From: Sellimonas catena
GTDB taxonomy: Bacteria > Bacillota > Clostridia > Lachnospirales > Lachnospiraceae
Reading direction: 5' to 3' (one strand)
DNA: 64,000 nucleotides
NCBI RefSeq assembly: GCF_045063725.1
Contig: NZ_CP173695.1
The position numbers and the translations under genes were made by a program. Below are positions 41,861-49,990 of this stretch, piece by piece (the first letter of the stretch is position 1; every line of letters starts with the position of its first letter). A model generated the notes under the pieces. That model worked only from the letters and a program-made list of their open reading frames with translations. It did not search any database and was not told the origin of the DNA.

Positions 41861-43498
41861 TTAGTTGTTTCCATAGGTTTCATTGATTTCTTCTGTCGCC
41901 TTTGCACCGCCTGCGCTCTCCCAGTCAGCTACCAGTGTATCAAAATAGTCAATGCTTTCTTCTCCTACAATAATTTTGGTAAATCCTTCGATCAGGATAT
42001 CATCCAATGTACTTCCTGCACTCAGAAGTGTCTCTGTCTGAGGTCCCCACATAGCGTCACGAATATATTCTTCGTTATCGATAATCTCCTTGGAAATACG
42101 ATATGCCGATTTTGGTCCGCCCTGCTGCAGATAATCTCCTACTCCTGTAGATGCACCTTCTTTGATAAAGTCTACACAGTTGGAGTATTTTACTCCGTCT
42201 TTGCCAAGTGTTGCAGGATCTTCGTCCAGACTTACCGCAAGTGTATCGGTAACTTTGATAAACTGATTGTAGTCTGTATCTGGATTGATAACACGGAGAG
42301 CATACGGAATATTTGTATATGCGTTTCCAAACAGTTCGTTGATAAAGTCAGTATCTTCCTGATCTCCTTCATCCATGACATGTGCGTAGAAGTTAAGGAG
42401 CTTCAGCACTGCTTCTGGATTCTTGCAGTCTTTGCTTACTACAATATAGCCATAGTTTGCAAATGTAACATTTGCAAGAACTTCTTCACCGTTAGCCGAC
42501 GGAATCTTATACGGTTCAAAGATTGCGTCTGTTCCGAGATTCTGTACGACACTCGGGCCCGGATCGTATCCCCAGTACTGATAGTACGGGCTTACACCTG
42601 TCTGTTCGCTGATTTCGCCTTCCAGCATTTTTTCCAGATCTTTTGTAGTGAACTCCGGATCTACAATTCCGTCTGCATACCACTGTGTATATGCTGCCAG
42701 CGCTTCTTTCATCTCCGGCTGTACCGAGCCGTATCCAAGTGAGCCGTCGGCTGTTTCCACCCAGATATCCGGGTGTGCTCCCCATGCTACCGCGAGCATT
42801 TTAAAGCAGTCCAGATCCTGATTTTCTGTCAGGCCGTATCCGCCGTAATTTTCCTGGAAAGCTTTTGCGATCGCAATCACATCGTCCATCGTCTGAGGAT
42901 CTTCCAGCTTCAGATTCTCTTTCCAGTCTTTCCTGATCCAGATCTGGTTTGGCTGGTCGATGATTCCATAGGACAGCTGAGGAATTCCATACAGTTTTCC
43001 GTCCAGATGTCCGGTTTCAAACGTATCGCTCTCCTGTTCCATATAACCTTTCAGAAGATCGGATGCATATTCATCAAAAATATCTGTCAGGTCGTAGATC
43101 ATATCCGCTTCTTTCAGCTGACGAAGCTGCTGAGCGTCAACACAGAACACATCAGGAATACTTTTGTCTGCAATGGTCAGATTCAGTTTTGTGTCATAAT
43201 CATTACTTACCCAGTCATTTACAACCTCAATGTTAAACCATTCTTTGTACGCACGATACCACGGGTTGTCATCATAACTGTCTCCTTCCGCGAACTGGAT
43301 TCCCGCGTTTTCCGGAAGTACAGTGCTGATTGTCACGGTTTCTTCATACGGATCCCACGGATCTTCCGGAATCTCTACGGCTTCTTTACTGGATTTGGAT
43401 GAACCTCCACCGGTTCCCTGTTCCATACAACCGGCCAGCAAACCTGCCATCATACATCCGGTCAACAAGACTGCAAGTACTTTTTTTCTTTTTCTCAT
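41861..43498 (-). CDS. Extracellular solute-binding lipoprotein of the oligosaccharide ABC transporter
   Basis: 545-residue LplA/YtcQ-type binding protein. Lipoprotein signal: basic N terminus RKRKK, hydrophobic core VLAVLLTGCMMAGLL and lipobox LLAGC, so Lgt would lipidate the Cys. The mature part has EDPWDPYEETVTISTVLPENAG and WYRAYKEWFNIEVVNDWVSNDYD, typical of family 1 sugar-binding proteins in these loci. The start is ATG 43498 (GGAGG seven bases before); a GTG two codons earlier is less likely. It is the first gene of the leftward operon and is divergent from its presumed regulators. The ligand is unknown; neighbouring GH109/GH110 suggest alpha-Gal or alpha-GalNAc oligosaccharides. Confidence 0.93.
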   Translation of the reverse strand: MRKRKKVLAVLLTGCMMAGLLAGCMEQGTGGGSSKSSKEAVEIPEDPWDPYEETVTISTVLPENAGIQFAEGDSYDDNPWYRAYKEWFNIEVVNDWVSNDYDTKLNLTIADKSIPDVFCVDAQQLRQLKEADMIYDLTDIFDEYASDLLKGYMEQESDTFETGHLDGKLYGIPQLSYGIIDQPNQIWIRKDWKENLKLEDPQTMDDVIAIAKAFQENYGGYGLTENQDLDCFKMLAVAWGAHPDIWVETADGSLGYGSVQPEMKEALAAYTQWYADGIVDPEFTTKDLEKMLEGEISEQTGVSPYYQYWGYDPGPSVVQNLGTDAIFEPYKIPSANGEEVLANVTFANYGYIVVSKDCKNPEAVLKLLNFYAHVMDEGDQEDTDFINELFGNAYTNIPYALRVINPDTDYNQFIKVTDTLAVSLDEDPATLGKDGVKYSNCVDFIKEGASTGVGDYLQQGGPKSAYRISKEIIDNEEYIRDAMWGPQTETLLSAGSTLDDILIEGFTKIIVGEESIDYFDTLVADWESAGGAKATEEINETYGNN

Positions 43499-43664
43499 TT
43501 TCACTCCTCCATTTCTTTATGAGATTTCATAAGGTTTCTTCTATTATCCAGAATTACCCGGAAAATAACCATATAATTTCTTTTCTTTTTTATAATTTAT
43601 TGACAGTTAAAAATAAAACAGCCGGATTTTTATACAGATCACAATATTTTATAACTTTTCCAAA

Positions 43665-43692
43665 TTGAATCGCTTCCTTTTCATGATATACT
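43665..43692 (+). promoter_or_regulatory. Promoter of the YesM-like kinase operon
   Basis: -35 TTGAAT (43665-43670), extended -10 TGATATACT (TATACT at 43687-43692), spacer 16 bases, about 35 bases before the ATG. The 223-base divergent gap also must hold the promoter of the leftward transporter operon; no clear AraC-type direct repeats were recognised. Confidence 0.6.
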
Positions 43693-43727
43693 ATCTTTAA
43701 TAAGAAAGCATCAAAGGAGAAGACCAA

Positions 43728-45506
43728 ATGAAACGAAAAAATACATTACTGAAAAAAATTGTGATTCTGTTTTTATGTCTAGTTTTTCCATTGATCATTG
43801 TATGGTTCTTTACACTCCGATACAGCAATCAGATTCTGAGACAACAGGTGCTTTCTTCCATAGATTCCAATAACACAACCTATATTTCGCACCTGAATAA
43901 TTCTCTTTATACCATTTACGGATCCGGTTTTACTCTCGTCCGGCAGTCCAACCTCCAGACATTTTCAAACGGTTTTTCCGGTCTGTCCACTTACGGAAGG
44001 TCAACTCAGATCAATCTGCTGAGAGAAGAACTTTCCGCAATTGCATTGTCGCTTCCATTCTGTCAGTCCGCCCATATCTTTTTTGAAAATCTAGGAGTCA
44101 TGTACAACTCCGACGGATATCAGCTTGGAAGTTTTACCTCTATCACAGAAGAAGAATGCGAAACTCTGAAAAAGATTTCTCAGGAAACAGGTGCCTTTCA
44201 CTATTATCAAAATCCGCTCACCGGGCAGGAAGAACTTGCCTGTTGCCTGATGCCATTTTCAAACGCCTCCTACGGACTCATTTTCGTACTTTCCGTAAGC
44301 GATCTGCAGTCTTATATGGAAAATAACAGTTCCTATGAAAATGAATATTACCTTTTTACGATCGGAACACAATTTTCTTTAACTGATATGGGCAAAGATA
44401 TGGAAGAGGAATTGCAGGACATGCAGGAAAGATCGGCTGAATCGGACAGCACTTTTCCCTGTGAAGTCATCACGCTTGACGGTATAGATTACTATGCATT
44501 TGTTTACGAAATGCCGGATATTTCCTTCCAGTATGTCCGCTTAATTCCAACAGCAGACATCATAAGCGCTGCAAGCATAACACCTGTGCTGCATCTTCTT
44601 TTTCTGATGTTAATTTCAGTTGCATGCATCGTCTTCTTCGTGGAAATCTACCGCCTTGTCCACAGACCGCTTGTACAGCTGATCAATGCATTCCGCGAAG
44701 TCGAGAAAGGAAATTTCAAAGTGCAGATTGACAATATGAACAGTCCGGACTTTGCCTATCTGTATCATGCTTTCAATGAAATGACTAAAAAACTAAATCA
44801 ACTCATTGAGAAAGACTATACCCAGAAACTTCTTCTGCAAAAAGCAGAACTGAAACAGCTCCAGGCTCAGATAAATCCGCACTTTCTCTATAATAGTTTT
44901 TTTATGCTTCAACGGATGATCCAGACAGAGAATATCGAAGATGCACAGAATATTGCGAATGCGCTCGGTCTTTATTTCCGTTATCTTACCAGAAACAGTA
45001 TGGATCATGTGACACTCGCTGAAGAATACGAACACGCAAAAAATTATGCATATATACAGGGACTCCTTTTTACCGGACGTATACGGATTGACTTTGAACA
45101 GCTCCCTGATGGATTTGAATCCATTGTCGTTCCAAAACTGATATTACAGCCGATTCTGGAAAATGCGTTTAATTACGGGCTGGCAAATAAGATCAAAGAC
45201 GGTATCTGTCAGGTCCGTTTTCAAGCATCCGGTGACCTGTTGAGAATCGACATCGAAGATAACGGCGAAGAACTTACAGCTCAGAAACTACAGCAGCTCA
45301 CACAGAATCTTCTGGCGGTCCAGGAATCCGGTTCTGATCTGGAAATGTCCGGCATCCTGAATATCCAGCGCCGGCTGATTATCTTTTCCAATACTCATGA
45401 TTCGCTGCACGTGTCACGTTCTTCACTCGGTGGGCTGAAAGTTTCCATCACGCTTGATAAAAAAATTAAGGGGGATCTTACAAATGAAACTACTGATCGT
45501 AGATGA
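43728..45506 (+). CDS. YesM-type sensor histidine kinase
   Basis: 592 residues. Transmembrane helix at about 10-30 (IVILFLCLVFPLIIVWFFTL), a large extracellular sensor (30-290), second helix about 290-310 (LLFLMLISVACIVFFV), HAMP linker, then the His_kinase core with the phospho-accepting His385 in INPHFLYNSFF and the ATP-binding segments ILENAFNYGL (N box) and IDIEDNGEEL (G1 box). The protein senses an outside cue, probably a sugar or loaded binding protein, and phosphorylates the regulator that follows (overlapping start). Start ATG follows AAAGGAG. Confidence 0.94.
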   Translation: MKRKNTLLKKIVILFLCLVFPLIIVWFFTLRYSNQILRQQVLSSIDSNNTTYISHLNNSLYTIYGSGFTLVRQSNLQTFSNGFSGLSTYGRSTQINLLREELSAIALSLPFCQSAHIFFENLGVMYNSDGYQLGSFTSITEEECETLKKISQETGAFHYYQNPLTGQEELACCLMPFSNASYGLIFVLSVSDLQSYMENNSSYENEYYLFTIGTQFSLTDMGKDMEEELQDMQERSAESDSTFPCEVITLDGIDYYAFVYEMPDISFQYVRLIPTADIISAASITPVLHLLFLMLISVACIVFFVEIYRLVHRPLVQLINAFREVEKGNFKVQIDNMNSPDFAYLYHAFNEMTKKLNQLIEKDYTQKLLLQKAELKQLQAQINPHFLYNSFFMLQRMIQTENIEDAQNIANALGLYFRYLTRNSMDHVTLAEEYEHAKNYAYIQGLLFTGRIRIDFEQLPDGFESIVVPKLILQPILENAFNYGLANKIKDGICQVRFQASGDLLRIDIEDNGEELTAQKLQQLTQNLLAVQESGSDLEMSGILNIQRRLIIFSNTHDSLHVSRSSLGGLKVSITLDKKIKGDLTNETTDRR

Positions 45507-47139
45507 TGAACACTATATCGTAAATTATCTTGCCGCCCTGATTTTAGAACATGCCGGCGAGGATCTTGAAGTTTATAAATGTTACTCTGGAATCGAAGCA
45601 TTGGATCTTGCAAAGACTATGAAAATTGATCTGGCACTGCTGGACATTCATATGCCCGGACTATCCGGTATCGATACCGCCTCAGGCATCGCCGGATATT
45701 ATCCCGACTGCCGTTTCATTTTTCTTACGGCATTTGATAATTTTGAACACATTTATGCTGCTGACAAGCTTGACCACTCCCGCTATCTCCTGAAAACGGA
45801 AAGTGATGAGGTCATTTTGGATGAAGTATTTTCTGCAATCCGGGAAATTCAGTCGGAAGCCGCCAAACTTCATCTGTTGTCTACAGCAAGTCAGAAGTCC
45901 ATGCTTCTCTCCCATCTGCTGCAGCAAACCATTTTAAAAGAGATTTTTTCAGGTGGAAGTATTGATAAAATTATCCAGTCTCTTCAGATCAGTTTCTCAG
46001 AATTTCCACTTGATCTGAACTCGCCCGTTTTCCTGATGTACACCCAGATCCATCATCGTACATTTCAGGAAAAATACCGGATTCATTCCAGGACAACGCT
46101 GGAATATCTGCAGCTCATGGACCGGCTGTGCGTCAATAAATTCCACTATTCCATGTTGGATCTGGAACAGGGTACCTTGCTGTGGCTGTTTCAGCCCTCT
46201 TTTGACCCGTCCCTTGCTTCCGAATTCGACCTGCTGGAGTCTCTGGCAAATGATTTCAGTGATTATTGTACGGATACCCTGCACCGCCATGTGACAGTTG
46301 TGCTTTATCCTGCCGCCTCAGACTGGGAAAACATATACAAAAACTTTTACACGTTGCAGCAGTATGCGGACTCTTTTATCACCAAGGCTCCTTTGATCTA
46401 TTCCTCGGTCAACATTCTGGATGATGAGCCTTCCTCATTATTCCTGCATTCCGGGGACTATATTGAACGGACCGAAATCGATCGTCTTCTTCAGGAACTG
46501 ACATTTTCCTTATATCAGGGAAGCGAAACAGACTATGCCGCTGTTTTGAAGAAACTCGAAGAAGAATGCACAACCATCCGGAGCATGCATGATATTCGGG
46601 CGATCAAAATTTATATGTCCATCGCCCTGCTGCTTTTAAACTACATTGACCTGTATCAGCTTCAGGAACACCTTGCTTCTAAAATTGCGCTTTACCAACT
46701 GTACTACATTTATGACTTTTCCTCATGGAAAGAAGCATTTCATTACATTGGCTCGCTGTCACATCACCTGTTCGAGATACAGGATTCCAAAAAAACCGAT
46801 AAAAACAATCTGCTGATTCAAAAAATCAAACTTTACATCGGTCAGCACCTGAGCGAAACCATCAATCTTGCCACAATCTCGCGGGTTGTAAATTATAATG
46901 AGACCTACATTTCGCGACTGTTCAAGCAGCTCACAGGAATCAGCCTGTCCGAGTATGTTTCCCAGGAACGAATAAAGAAGGCCAAACAGCTTCTGTCATC
47001 AACATCCGAATCAATACAGAATATCGCAGCTGTTACCGGGTTCGATACCTCACAGTACTTTTCTATTGTATTCAAGAAAATGACCGGGGTTTCACCCAGC
47101 ACCTACCGTAAAACCCATTTATATACCCGGGGCGACTGA
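45484..47139 (+). CDS. YesN-type response regulator with AraC DNA-binding domain
   Basis: 551 residues. The receiver domain occupies 1-120 with acidic pair LLIVDDEH and phosphoacceptor Asp54 in LALLDIHMPG. A long central region (about 130-430) of unassigned function follows, then a C-terminal AraC double helix-turn-helix (INLATISRVVNYNETYISRLF, IQNIAAVTGFDTSQYFS, SPSTYRKTH). It likely activates the divergent transporter operon and perhaps the GH51 gene. ATG 45484 with AAGGGGGAT before it overlaps the end of the kinase gene by 23 bases. Confidence 0.94.
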   Translation: MKLLIVDDEHYIVNYLAALILEHAGEDLEVYKCYSGIEALDLAKTMKIDLALLDIHMPGLSGIDTASGIAGYYPDCRFIFLTAFDNFEHIYAADKLDHSRYLLKTESDEVILDEVFSAIREIQSEAAKLHLLSTASQKSMLLSHLLQQTILKEIFSGGSIDKIIQSLQISFSEFPLDLNSPVFLMYTQIHHRTFQEKYRIHSRTTLEYLQLMDRLCVNKFHYSMLDLEQGTLLWLFQPSFDPSLASEFDLLESLANDFSDYCTDTLHRHVTVVLYPAASDWENIYKNFYTLQQYADSFITKAPLIYSSVNILDDEPSSLFLHSGDYIERTEIDRLLQELTFSLYQGSETDYAAVLKKLEEECTTIRSMHDIRAIKIYMSIALLLLNYIDLYQLQEHLASKIALYQLYYIYDFSSWKEAFHYIGSLSHHLFEIQDSKKTDKNNLLIQKIKLYIGQHLSETINLATISRVVNYNETYISRLFKQLTGISLSEYVSQERIKKAKQLLSSTSESIQNIAAVTGFDTSQYFSIVFKKMTGVSPSTYRKTHLYTRGD

Positions 47140-47178
47140 TGTCCCCGGGCAGTTTATATCGGAAAGAGAGGTAAATCT

Positions 47179-47796
47179 ATGAATCGACTGTTTAATATGG
47201 ATAATATCGTAATGCAGACGCTCGGAAAACTCTTTGATCTTGTTGTGCTGAATATTGTTTTTATCATCAGCTGTATACCGGTTTTTACAATCGGAACATC
47301 CATCAGTTCCCTTTATACAGTCACGCTGAAAATAGTGAGAAAAAAAGAACCATACATCATCAAAGGCTTTTTTGAGGCTTTCCGCTCCAATTTCAGGCAG
47401 AGCACAATCCTTTGGATCTTCTGCCTTATTATGATCTGCTTCCTTGGATACGACTACCGGATATTAAATACACAAGGCTCCGATTTTTCCATATTGCGCA
47501 TCCTCCTGATACTGATCACCCTGATTCTATGCGCAATTTTCCTCTATTTATTTCCGGTTGTATCCCACTTTAACAGCCCGACAACAAAAGCATTACAGAA
47601 TGCTCTCCTTCTCAGCATCGCCCACTTACCATGGACACTGCTGCTGTTCCTGTATTACGGCACGATACTTTACCTGCTTCTTCACTTTCCTCAAATACTG
47701 GGACTATTCACACTGATCGGAATGTTCTGCGGATTTTCCCTGTCCGCCCTTCTCACCTCACTCATATACAATCACATATTTAAAAAGTATGAATAA
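47179..47796 (+). CDS. YesL-like DUF624 membrane protein
   Basis: 205 residues with four to five hydrophobic spans (LVVLNIVFIISCIPVFTIGTS, STILWIFCLIMICFLGYD, LLILITLILCAIFLYLF, LLLFLYYGTILYLLLHF). The N terminus FNMDNIVMQTLGKLFDLVVLN is the DUF624/YesL signature. This family accompanies YesMN and LplB/YtcP sugar systems in Firmicutes; its function is not established. It starts 40 bases after the regulator behind AGAGAGG and probably shares its transcript. Confidence 0.9.
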   Translation: MNRLFNMDNIVMQTLGKLFDLVVLNIVFIISCIPVFTIGTSISSLYTVTLKIVRKKEPYIIKGFFEAFRSNFRQSTILWIFCLIMICFLGYDYRILNTQGSDFSILRILLILITLILCAIFLYLFPVVSHFNSPTTKALQNALLLSIAHLPWTLLLFLYYGTILYLLLHFPQILGLFTLIGMFCGFSLSALLTSLIYNHIFKKYE

Positions 47797-47806
47797 TTAT
47801 ATATCA

Positions 47807-47937
47807 TCGGGGACGTGTTCCGGTGTTTCGGAACCCGTCCCCGATGAAAAAAATCTGACAATTCCTTTTCCGCCTTATTTTTAGCGGGGTTCCGGCGTTT
47901 TTTGTCCATTTACGTCGTGTACCTGTGAATTGAAATC
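47807..47937 (+). repeat. REP/MITE-like repeat element, copy A (3' end decayed)
   Basis: About 130 bases closely matching copy B at 49587-49726. It opens with a hairpin made of GGGGACGTGTTCCG and CGGAACCCGTCCCC (47809-47842, one mismatch), then GATGAAAAAAAT, a second GC-rich inverted region, and the conserved block ending TACGTCGTGTACCTGTG at about 47927. The terminal inverted repeat seen at the right end of copy B is eroded here. Non-coding. Confidence 0.75.
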
Positions 47938-47962
47938 TGTACTGATCTATGTGTTTCTATGA

Positions 47963-47968
47963 TATACT
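47963..47968 (+). promoter_or_regulatory. -10 box of the GH51 gene
   Basis: Extended -10 TGATATACT (TATACT at 47963-47968) about 110 bases before the GH51 start. The -35 at the expected distance (TACTGA) is weak, so an activator may be needed. Eleven bases around it (ATGATATACT.TCTTTA) match the kinase promoter at 43687. Confidence 0.45.
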
Positions 47969-48079
47969 GTCTTTAGAATATTCTATAGTTTTAATTTTTA
48001 AGCCATTCATAAAAAGTATCATTAAAAGTAAAGTAAGCATGACGATTGTATCACGCGAAAAGAGCAAGGAGGATTTTAA

Positions 48080-49582
48080 ATGAAAAAAGCAGAAATTATT
48101 GTGGACAGGCATTTTCTTATCGGGGACGTCGACAAACGGATCTTTGGATCTTTTATTGAGCATCTTGGACGTGCTGTATATGAGGGAATCTATCAGCCCG
48201 GGAGTCCTTTTGCAGATACAGACGGAATGCGTACCGATGTGTTGGAACTGGTTCGTGAACTTCAGGTTCCTGTCGTGCGGTATCCTGGCGGAAATTTTGT
48301 ATCCGGTTATCACTGGGAAGACGGTGTAGGTCCGAAGGATCTGCGTCCAGCCCGGCCGGATCCGGCATGGCAGGTCATCGAGACAAATGCGTTTGGACTA
48401 AATGAATTCGTGACCTGGGCACAGAAAGCGGATACGGAAGTTATGATGGCAGTCAATCTGGGAACAAGAGGTCCTGAAGATGCCAAAAATCTTCTGGAAT
48501 ATTGTAATTTTGAAAGTGGCACATATTACAGCGATCTTCGAAAAAAGCATGGGTACGAAAAGCCTCATCATATCAAACTCTGGTGCCTGGGAAATGAAAT
48601 GGACGGGCCATGGCAGATCGGTCACAAGACAGCTGTGGAATATGGACGTACCGCCGAAGAAACCGGACGAATGATGAAAATGCTGGATCCTTCTATTGAA
48701 ACCGTTGCCTGCGGAAGTTCCAATCTTGAAATGCCGACCTTTGGCTCCTGGGAAGAAACCGTGCTGGATCTGTGCTATGATCAGGTAGATTATCTGTCCC
48801 TGCATCAATATTATGGGAACGCAAATGGTGACACTGCAGATTTCCTCGCCAGCAGCGTAGGCATGGATCAATTTATTTCATCTGTAATCTCAATTTGCGA
48901 CTGCGTCAAAGCCAAAAAGCGAACGAATAAACAGATCAATCTTTCCTTTGACGAGTGGAATGTCTGGTACCACTCCAATGACGCCGACGCAAAACTTCCA
49001 AAATGGAGCAAAGCCCCGCATCAGCTGGAGGATATTTACAATTTTGAAGACGCATTGCTCGTTGGAAGCATGCTTATTACTTTACTCCGCCACGCAGATC
49101 GTGTAAAAATTGCCTGTCTGGCGCAGTTGGTTAATGTCATCGCCCCAATCATGACATCTGATACCGGTGCATGGAGACAAACCATTTTCTATCCATTTTT
49201 CTACACAAGCCGATACGGCCGTGGTACAGTCATGAATACCATTGTGAAAGCCCCTGTATATGAAAGCAGAACATATGGCGATGCTTCTTACCTGGATTCT
49301 GTACTCATATGGAATCAGGAAAACGACGAACTTACACTCTTTGCAGTGAACAAAAGCCTGGAAGAAGATCTCGAAATTTCCTGTGATCTGCGCCAGTTTA
49401 CTGAATACCGGATCGTTGACCACAAGATTCTCACACACGAAAATTTAAAAGCAGTCAACACAGAAGATCACCCTCTGGAAGTTACACCAGTCTCCGGCCA
49501 AAACGCAGCACTCGATTCCGGAAAACTCACCGCCCTCTTCCCAAAACACAGCTGGCAGATGATCCGAATGTGCAAAAAATAA
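48080..49582 (+). CDS. Alpha-L-arabinofuranosidase, family GH51
   Basis: 500 residues. Catalytic barrel with VRYPGGNFVSGYHWEDGVG, the acid/base Glu in KLWCLGNEMDGPWQIGH and the nucleophile Glu in NLSFDEWNVWYHSN, followed by the C-terminal beta-sandwich. Family activity: release of arabinofuranose from arabinan or arabinoxylan oligosaccharides; intracellular, as no signal peptide is present. Start ATG follows AAGGAGG. It is set apart from the YesL gene by a repeat element and has its own promoter. Its plant-sugar specificity contrasts with the GH109/GH110 pair across the regulators, so the locus may act on several arabinose- and galactose-bearing glycans. Confidence 0.95.
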   Translation: MKKAEIIVDRHFLIGDVDKRIFGSFIEHLGRAVYEGIYQPGSPFADTDGMRTDVLELVRELQVPVVRYPGGNFVSGYHWEDGVGPKDLRPARPDPAWQVIETNAFGLNEFVTWAQKADTEVMMAVNLGTRGPEDAKNLLEYCNFESGTYYSDLRKKHGYEKPHHIKLWCLGNEMDGPWQIGHKTAVEYGRTAEETGRMMKMLDPSIETVACGSSNLEMPTFGSWEETVLDLCYDQVDYLSLHQYYGNANGDTADFLASSVGMDQFISSVISICDCVKAKKRTNKQINLSFDEWNVWYHSNDADAKLPKWSKAPHQLEDIYNFEDALLVGSMLITLLRHADRVKIACLAQLVNVIAPIMTSDTGAWRQTIFYPFFYTSRYGRGTVMNTIVKAPVYESRTYGDASYLDSVLIWNQENDELTLFAVNKSLEEDLEISCDLRQFTEYRIVDHKILTHENLKAVNTEDHPLEVTPVSGQNAALDSGKLTALFPKHSWQMIRMCKK

Positions 49583-49586
49583 TATT

Positions 49587-49726
49587 TTGGGGACGTGTTC
49601 CGGCGTTTCGGAACCTGTCCCCGATGAAAAAAATTTGACAATCCCGTTTTTGCCTTATTTTACGCGGGTTTCGAGCATTTTTTGCTCATTTACGTCGTGT
49701 ACCTGTGCATCGGAACACGTCCCCAA
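49587..49726 (+). repeat. REP/MITE-like repeat element, copy B (complete)
   Basis: 140 bases bounded by a perfect 16-base terminal inverted repeat: TTGGGGACGTGTTCCG at 49587-49602 and CGGAACACGTCCCCAA at 49711-49726. The left end also folds on itself with CGGAACCTGTCCCC (49609-49622). A second small hairpin GAGCA/TGCTC lies inside. No coding capacity and no clear target-site duplication. It begins five bases after the GH51 stop codon and so may double as a terminator. Such elements are usually mobilised in trans by an IS200-like or other transposase, none of which is in this window. Confidence 0.8.
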
Positions 49727-49741
49727 TGTTTTACAATGAAA

Positions 49742-49771
49742 AAAAGAGTTCTGATTAATCAGAACTCTTTT
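49742..49771 (-). terminator. Palindromic terminator after tRNA-Arg
   Basis: A perfect 30-base palindrome (15-base arms beginning AAAAGAGTTCTGAT) with a T-run on each side. It lies three bases past the tRNA 3' end and would terminate in both directions. Confidence 0.85.
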
Positions 49772-49774
49772 ATA

Positions 49775-49848
49775 CGTGGGTTAGAGGATTCGAACCCCCG
49801 ACCTTTTGGTCCGTAGCCAAACGCTCTATCCAGCTGAGCTAAACCCAC
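49775..49848 (-). tRNA. tRNA-Arg (anticodon ACG)
   Basis: A 74-base cloverleaf: acceptor GTGGGTT pairing with AACCCAC, D-arm with AGCTCAGCTGGATAGAGC, anticodon stem TTTGG/CCAAA around loop CTACGGA giving anticodon ACG (read as ICG after deamination, for CGU/CGC/CGA), and T-arm with GGTTCGAATCC. CCA is not encoded. The promoter lies at 49906-49934 and the terminator at 49742-49771, so it is a single-gene unit. Confidence 0.95.
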
Positions 49849-49905
49849 ACAATGTAGAATTGTCTTTGTTGCTTTGGTTATCTGTTGTCCTCAGCAACAA
49901 AAATA

Positions 49906-49934
49906 ATTCTACACGATGTTTTCGTATTTGTCAA
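49906..49934 (-). promoter_or_regulatory. Promoter of tRNA-Arg
   Basis: Minus-strand -35 TTGACA (49929-49934), -10 TAGAAT (49906-49911), spacer 17 bases, about 58 bases before the tRNA 5' end. Confidence 0.65.
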
Positions 49935-49990
49935 CACTTTTTTTACATTTCAGTCTTATTTTTATCTATATTTTACCTTCGCCTCTGTTT

